NCBI GenBank assembly: GCA_958510825.1
Contig: OY294049.1
Location: forward strand, 24,318,945-24,382,944
DNA from: Brachypterus glaber
Taxonomy: Eukaryota > Arthropoda > Insecta > Coleoptera > Kateretidae
DNA length: 64,000 nucleotides
Direction of reading: 5' to 3'
Within the stretch, counting starts at the first letter, position 1. Every line of letters starts with the position of its first letter. Shown in pieces: positions 58,934-64,000 of this stretch. Made by a program: the position numbers and the translations under genes. The notes beneath the pieces are model-generated. The model worked only from the letters and a program-made list of their open reading frames with translations, made no database searches and was not told where the DNA came from.

Positions 58934-59152
58934 GCTAACGGGAGGAAAGTATTCCACTATCTGCGCATGGGCTAGCAGAAATCAACATAAAGTAACACAA
59001 CGACCCCCATAAAAAAAAAAACAACAAAGCAACCAAAACACCAACGTAAACCAACGTTAACGTAAACCAAGGCTTTCCATTAAAAAAAAAACACCAAACC
59101 AGAACAAAGCCAAGCGCATGCGTAGATCGCGGAATACTTTCCTCCCGTTAGC
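58934..59152. mobile_element. MITE, GCTAACGGGAGGAAAGTATTCC termini
   Basis: gctaacgggaggaaagtatt-cc is inverted at 59131-59152 (ggaatactttcctcccgtta-gc). The interior has a run of aaccaaaacaccaacgtaaa repeats. It sits in sequence (gttagttcgactatagaaaa-cactcag) related to the left terminus of the foldback at 29287. Confidence 0.83.
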
Positions 59153-59320
59153 CTCTTCTGTTTTCCTAAACAATTTTTTTACTTTTAATATAAATATCAA
59201 CTTAAAAACAAAAAATCGAATAACCTACACGTCTCACTATGGTCCCAAATTCAAATCTAGCTGGACAAAAGTCTGAAACTTTTAGAATAATTTCAGGGCA
59301 TCTAGGACATAATGGGAAAA

Positions 59321-59969
59321 ATAGAGAAAATAGTAATTGTTTTACTAAGAGAAAAAGTGAAGTTTTTTTTACTAGTCCGCGAAGCGTAGTCTGGAAACTA
59401 CAGACGAGTAAAAAAAAAGCACTTTTCCTCTGAATGAAACATACTATTTTTTCTTCAAGCATCCTATATATATATATTTTTAAATATTAATTTTTGTATT
59501 TAATTTATTCAGTAATAAAGTATGTTTTTTTTTATTAAATTAGGCCAATAAAACCATTTCGAAATAAACTTAAACCTTCCTTAGCTCATTTGAAATTTTT
59601 TCGTAGTCCAAATGGTACACTTTTCCCGATTTCGATGGTAACTTGTCTAATGTAGTGTTTGCAATTTCGGAGAGATTTGTAGGTGTATAAACCATATATT
59701 ATCCCTCAACTATTTTTAATCAATTTCACACAAGGGTTTTGCACAGAATCTCGAGTCAACCACCTGTTTACATAAAAAACAAACAAGTTTGAAGTATGGC
59801 TGTCTCAAAGTCAAAGAGTGGTGCCTCCAGTGGTGGTTTTGCTAACTAACTTTTTTTACAGCGTACAACAATGAACTTATTTTTTTACTGTAAAATATAG
59901 ATCACTTCTAACTAGTGTGTTCAGTTATAAAATATGAACATTTTAGTACGCTTGAAGAAAAAAAATATT
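59321..59969 (+). repeat. Dispersed repeat, copy 2 (first copy at 15733-16538)
   Basis: It has the same blocks in the same order and strand as the 15.7-kb copy, from ttttactaagagaaaaagtg to acgcttgaagaaaaaaaata. The hairpin near the start is better preserved here (actagtccgcgaagcgtagt ... ctacagacgagtaa). It lacks about 155 bases found in copy 1. Confidence 0.82.
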
Positions 59970-60288
59970 TTTTACCAGGGGGTCAGATATGAGGGATGGA
60001 AATTTAAAATAAATATTTTAGAAATATATTTTTAGAAGTCACCAAACCAACAATCTAGTTGGGTCGACTCTAAGGATAGTCAAAAATAATTAGTTTGCTT
60101 TTTTTTTTGTTTTTTTATCTATATTTTACCCCCCAATAGAAATTCATTTTTTTATTATTTTTCCCACTTAAAGTGGGGCAAATTACCCCAGATGAGCGTC
60201 TCATCTTTTTTGGGGAAGTGAGTTTTTGGAATTTAAAAATAATAAAATGGGAAAAATCAATACCTACATTTGTTTTAAATTTCTTTAA

Positions 60289-60488
60289 NNNNNNNNNNNN
60301 NNNNNNNNNNNNNNNNNNNNNNNNNNNNNNNNNNNNNNNNNNNNNNNNNNNNNNNNNNNNNNNNNNNNNNNNNNNNNNNNNNNNNNNNNNNNNNNNNNNN
60401 NNNNNNNNNNNNNNNNNNNNNNNNNNNNNNNNNNNNNNNNNNNNNNNNNNNNNNNNNNNNNNNNNNNNNNNNNNNNNNNNNNNNNNNN
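60289..60488. other. Assembly gap, 200 N
   Basis: Exactly 200 unknown bases, presumably a scaffold gap of nominal size. The long frames running across it are meaningless. Confidence 0.99.
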
Positions 60489-61843
60489 AATGTAAGCAAA
60501 TACACACACTTTTCAAACCTAGAATGAATTCATTCTAGCTCTAGATACGGTATGAATATTCCGTATCAAGTGTTAGAATGAGCACATGTAGTGCCATCTC
60601 TTGTTTATAAAAGTAAAGAAAACTGTAGCAAAATTAGCAAAAATATATATATTTTACCATGAAACATTGAATAATTTAATGCAATTTATAGCTATGCGTT
60701 AAAATTACATAAAGTTTATTATATTTGAGTTATCTCGTTCCTATTTTTTATTAATTTGGCGGTTCTTGGGTGTTGGAAACGTACAAAAAACAATATGGTT
60801 TGCCGACTAGTTTCGTTTATTTTATATAAACATCCTCAAGGCTGTGGAACAAAAAAAATGTCTTAGGTACAAAACATAACTTTTTTTTTTTGGTTATAAG
60901 TAATTTTTGGGGTATTTTTACATTACATTAAATTTAAAACAAACTAGTGGTGTTCACAATCTGGAAAAAAGGGAATAAACTAGGGGGAGGGTTAATTATT
61001 TTTCATTCTTGTAATATCATAAAGCAAGCAACATTTTTTTTTTGATATATTTTTAGGATAGTTTTATTTTTTGACAAAGTTAACCGAAGACTCCAAAGGG
61101 GTTGTAAAGGGTACATGGGTGTACTATTTCTTGATTTAAAGGGGTTTTATTTAGTTTTTTAAAAAATTCATAAATTTAGCACATTTTTGTTTAAAGAGGG
61201 ATCTGGTAGAACTGAGTTTTGTCAGGTTGGTATTGGTCGACGCGCGTTTTTTGAAACTTGATTCTAGGGTGGGTCATCCTTGAGGATGTTTATATAAAAT
61301 AAACAAAACTAGTCGGCAAACCATATTGTTTTATGTACGTTTCCAACACCCAAGAACCGCCAAATTAAAGTTTATTAGTTTTTCTTAATATTTGACCATT
61401 TCTTTATCAATTTAGTTCAAAAAATTGAAACTGCTCCATCTATTGTTAAATATTTAAACCTGATATCTGTCACAACAATCTGACATAACCTTTAATTTTT
61501 GCATTATAATTTGGAAATATGTGCTAAAATTAAATACAAATCTTTTTTAACTACCGATTTGATAAAATTATTAAATAACATTAATTGCTTTATTTAAAAA
61601 TATGTGTTTTGTTGCATTTACAATGTCGAGGCCCAAAAAACATTATTTTTAACCTTGTCTGCAGTTTAAAGCCATACAGTGTTTCATATTTGCAGTCAAA
61701 GAAAAAGTATAGTCTACAACACGTATGGAATAGTCAATCCGCGCTCGCGGGACCGTCATACTCGCCTGCCGGCTCGTATGACAAACTTTCCGCTCGCGCG
61801 AAATATTGTCTATTCCATACTAGTTATAGAATATACTATTTTT
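60489..61843 (+). repeat. Repeat family (CACATGTAGTGCCATCTC), copy at 60 kb, with nested insert
   Basis: It matches 45184-45875 block by block (gcaaatacacacacttttca, ctagatacggtatgaatatt, gagcacatgtagtgccatct, ttaaaattacataaagttta, then after the insert ttagtttttcttaatatttg, atatgtgttttgttgcattt, ttcatatttgcagtcaaaga). It ends in the same palindromic MITE (61707-61843). The insert at 60722-61366 interrupts it. Its left end is lost in the gap. Confidence 0.82.
60722..61366. mobile_element. Nested inverted-repeat insertion with 11-bp target duplication; Penelope-flank-like
   Basis: The direct repeat aaagtttatta occurs at 60711-60721 and 61367-61377. The arms of about 95 bases start ttaatttggcggttcttggg (60757) and are inverted at the right end. 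Each arm contains ccttgaggatg, a stem gtttat/ataaac, then (c)gaaac or caaaac. This resembles the hammerhead-like core in Penelope flanks with the first core base changed. The interior encodes no clear protein. Confidence 0.75.
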
Positions 61844-62268
61844 TTTGCATTTTTAGTACATCTTGACCACTTCAGAGGGCGTCTTCCAAAAGACACTTTT
61901 TAAACGGCTCCACAGTTTTTGGGCTTCCTCTAAAATAGAGAGTAAAAATTCCAACAGACCAAATAATAGTAACTAAACCGAAAAAATATTCTATTTTTAA
62001 TATTTTTCTCATTTTATAAACATTTTTCTGAAAAGGAAAAAAAAACGCCATTTCATTTTTCAGAAAAATGATTATAAAATAATAAAAATATTAAAAATAG
62101 AATATTTTTTAGGTTTAGTTACTAGTATTTAGTCTTATGAATAGAATCCCGTTGGACTTTTTACTCTATGTGTTACAGGAAGCCCAAAAACTGTGAAGCC
62201 GTTTAAAAACTGACTTTTGGAAGACGCCCCCTGAAGTAGTCTAGATGTACTAAAAATGCAAAAAAAAA
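61842..62268. mobile_element. Palindromic MITE, TTTTTTGCATTTTTAGTACATC termini
   Basis: tttttttgcatttttagtac is inverted at 62248-62268. The arms of about 190 bases match through gggcgtcttccaaaag / cttttggaagacgcc, cacagtttttgggcttcct / aggaagcccaaaaactgtg and gaatattttt / aaaaatattc. Confidence 0.85.
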
Positions 62269-62735
62269 TGAAAAAATTCAATTCTTAATATATTTTATAA
62301 ATATGTCCAAAAAAAGTCAGTTGAATAATATATATATTCTTTTCACAAAAAAATAAAATAAAGTTTATTTTTTTTCCAATTATGAAAAGAAAAGTTCCCT
62401 TAATAAAAATATATAATAATATAAAAAAACTCTGGCGTAGGTGAAACTCAAACCCACATCACGTGGCTTTTTTGCATATAAAACGAGGCTGACAAAAATA
62501 AATAATTTAAAATATTTTTAACTGGCTAGACTTTTAAACCTTTTTCTGATTTTTAAGGAAAAACAACGCGTTTTTTCGTCCCAGATATGTTTATACCTTC
62601 CCATATTGTATACTGTTAAAGTTTTCTACTTAAGAGACTATAATAAAGAACCCAGGATAAGGTAGAAGTCATAAGAGGCGCTACAGCGTTGTTAATAACG
62701 CCAAGAAGTAATAAAAACTTAAGTGAAATACTTAC
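62269..62735. other. Intron next to exon A; possible tRNA-like remnant at 62433-62470
   Basis: Mostly A/T-rich. On the minus strand gtgatgtgggtttgagtttc (62436-62455) resembles a B box with flanking T stem, without a supporting acceptor stem or A box. It is perhaps a SINE fragment. Confidence 0.35.
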
Positions 62736-62886
62736 AAACAACATTTAGCTTGAAGGAGTCCTCTTGTCCCGCTCCAGGAAGTTTAGGATTTTCCCCGGTG
62801 CATTTTAGGAAAGTTCCGTCGTCTTCTGGGACTGGAGCAAAAGTCACCGAACTTATCACCAAAGTGTCGTTTCCGTCCTCCAATAT
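62736..62886 (-). CDS. Sidestep-family Ig protein, exon A (C-terminal half of an Ig domain)
   Basis: Read on the minus strand this is a 151-base exon with a cag acceptor (62887-62889) and a GTAAG donor (62731-62735). It encodes 50 residues plus one base (phase 0 in, phase 1 out), beginning ILEDGNDTLVISSVTFAP. The stretch PEDDGTFLKCTGENP is the D-x-G-x-F-x-C signature of the F strand of an Ig fold, here holding the second domain cysteine, and EDSFKLNVV is the G strand. Insect Sidestep proteins have the same form at the end of their third Ig domain (TFxPxxEDxGxxLxCxxENP...EDxxKL). These are neuronal surface receptors or ligands for Beat proteins in motor-axon guidance. The first half of the domain must lie beyond base 64000. 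There is no start codon or signal peptide here. The exact family member cannot be told from this fragment. Confidence 0.88.
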
Positions 62887-62984
62887 CTGTTCAAAAACAC
62901 ATGAGGTAAATATTAAACAGGTCTTTTTTTATTTTCGATTTTATACTAGACTAAAACCTTCAAGCAGTGACCATATAAAAACAG

Positions 62985-63554
62985 TATACCGGGTGACACA
63001 CCTTAACTTCTGTATTTGTAAAGATAAAATTTTGAAACTTGGTACCTGTTATGGACTTAAGGAACCTCAACTTTTGACATACAAAACGACATTTTGTTAC
63101 TTCCGTTTTTGCCGGAAGTTCTGCCAACTTTCACAATTAAAGTGCGAAATCTAAACGCCTAACATTTTGGTAATCTGCATACTTTTCTGCAAAAATATAT
63201 ACCACATAAGTGAAATTTTGAATGTCAAATTTTATTTTGTTTTAAATTTTTTTAATTATGTGGGCCATGATATCTTTAATGGACTCTAGTGGACACCGGA
63301 AATGCTAAAAAAAAATAAATTTCCTCTTAACTTGTATAATTCTTTAAATTAGGAGGTTTTAAGCGATTCTCAAATTTTGTACCCATGTACAAACATGGTA
63401 CCATGGTACCATTTAAAAATGCAAAAAATATAGAATCGATACATGCACTAACTTTTTATACATTTCGAATAATTAACTTTTTTAAAAATTTAAATTTTAT
63501 CTTTACCAATACAGAAGTTAAGGGAAGTGTACATTGGATCTGTCACCCGGTATA
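62985..63554. mobile_element. MITE, TATACCGGGTGACA termini
   Basis: tataccgggtgacacacctt-aacttctgtatttgtaaagat is inverted at 63500-63554 (atctttaccaatacagaagt-taaggg ... tgtcacccggtata). The right arm has about 11 extra bases between the terminal 14-mer and the rest. The 143-codon frame spanning exon A and this element on the plus strand is a shadow. Confidence 0.87.
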
Positions 63555-63759
63555 GTCCGTGTAAAGATGCTTGCAAATCAACTTTACACTTCGATATTTC
63601 GAAAACGCTTTGACCCAGAGACTTTAAAATTCGGAACAACGATTTTCTAAGTAGTGGAAAACAATTGTTTTAAATTTCAAGTCTATATCTCAAAGCTTTC
63701 TTGAAATATCGTAATGTCAAGTTGCTTTACAAGCGACTTGCATCTTTACTCGAACTATA
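63551..63759. mobile_element. MITE, TATAGT(C/T)CG(T/A)GTAAAGATGC termini, abutting the previous one
   Basis: tatagtccgtgtaaagatgc is inverted at 63739-63759 (gcatctttactcgaactata). The arms extend through gcaacttga-type and cgatatttc / gaaatatcg blocks. It shares the TATA with the end of the preceding element. Confidence 0.83.
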
Positions 63760-64000
63760 GTTTTTTTTGTATTTTGCAGCAAACTAATGGATATTGTTTT
63801 GAAACAATTCTTCTGTGTACAGGGTAGCCCAATTAAAACGAAATGAGTCAATAACTTAAAAACCGTTTAAAAGGAAGTCAATTTGATTTATCAAAAAAAA
63901 AAACAGTTATAAAATTGGAAAGATTGGAAAGATTCTATGTATTACCTCCCACACTTCTCCAATTTTAGTCTTTAATGAAAACCTCACATTTGTCATACAC
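63760..64000. other. Window end; partial element starting ACAGGGTAGCCCAATTAAAACG
   Basis: acagggtagcccaattaaaa at 63819 has the look of a MITE or SINE end, but the partner lies outside the window. Confidence 0.35.

Larger units (their letters stand above)
46511..62735 (-). other. Intron between Ig exons A and B, about 16.2 kb
   Basis: This phase-1 intron separates two Ig domains: the end of the domain in exon A and the start of the domain in exon B. It holds the Penelope-like element, the 49.6-51.6 kb MITE array and the 200-N gap. The protein reads through with a Tyr at the junction, so no exon needs to be placed here, although a cassette exon cannot be excluded. Confidence 0.85.

Noticed and set aside
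60115..60538. Long frames across the N gap
   Set aside because: They consist mostly of unknown residues; the gap cannot support a gene call.
45614..61866. Similar plus frames MLYLKICV(F/L)LHLQC at 45614 and 61585
   Set aside because: They are shared only because both lie in the same repeat family; the frames diverge by frameshift after about 20 residues, which argues against coding constraint.
62723..63154. 143-codon plus-strand frame
   Set aside because: It is antisense to Ig exon A and runs into a MITE; the supported coding strand is minus.

Overview
The window looks like insect nuclear DNA: very AT-rich, no dense gene packing, large introns, tRNA-derived SINEs, LINE and Penelope-like retroelement remains, and dozens of short inverted-repeat (MITE/foldback) elements. 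I cannot name the species from sequence alone. There is one 200-base assembly gap (60289-60488).

The only host gene I can support is on the minus strand and is missed by any long-ORF search, because it appears only as three short exons: 62736-62886, 46380-46510 and 10730-10889. All three have canonical AG/GT splice sites and matching phases. Joined, they encode one and a half immunoglobulin domains with the signature of the insect Sidestep (Side) family of cell-surface axon-guidance and synapse proteins. Introns of about 16.2 kb and 35.5 kb separate the exons, and the gene runs off both ends. Almost everything else in the window is therefore repeat-filled intron.

Layout. 0.2-3.6 kb: a 137-bp tandem repeat with one inverted unit, a degenerate AAAATATCCTGG repeat, and two LINE remains placed tail to tail. 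3.6-7.7 kb: MITEs, one nested in another, then a 2-kb near-perfect palindrome. 8.4-9.2 kb: a 200-bp tandem repeat. 10-18 kb: Ig exon, ITR elements, a tandem pair of LINE 3' ends, and a foldback with a CCATTACCGCG minisatellite. 20-22.5 kb: a SINE, and a LINE relic interrupted by an array of four tRNA-like copies flanked by a 12-bp direct repeat. 22.8-32 kb: GGAC-containing dispersed repeats, foldbacks and two more SINE copies. 32-37 kb: a 1,415-bp tandem duplication. 37-49 kb: many MITEs and the second Ig exon. 49.6-51.6 kb: an array of MITE-like units with a 416-bp higher-order period. 51.8-53.9 kb: a Penelope-like element (RT plus GIY-YIG) with inverted flanking repeats that carry a hammerhead-ribozyme-like core. 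55-64 kb: further foldbacks, copies of repeats seen earlier, and the most 5' Ig exon in the window.

No complete protein-coding gene, rRNA, convincing functional tRNA or CRISPR array was found. Most open frames longer than 60 codons are by-products of repeats or AT-rich intron.
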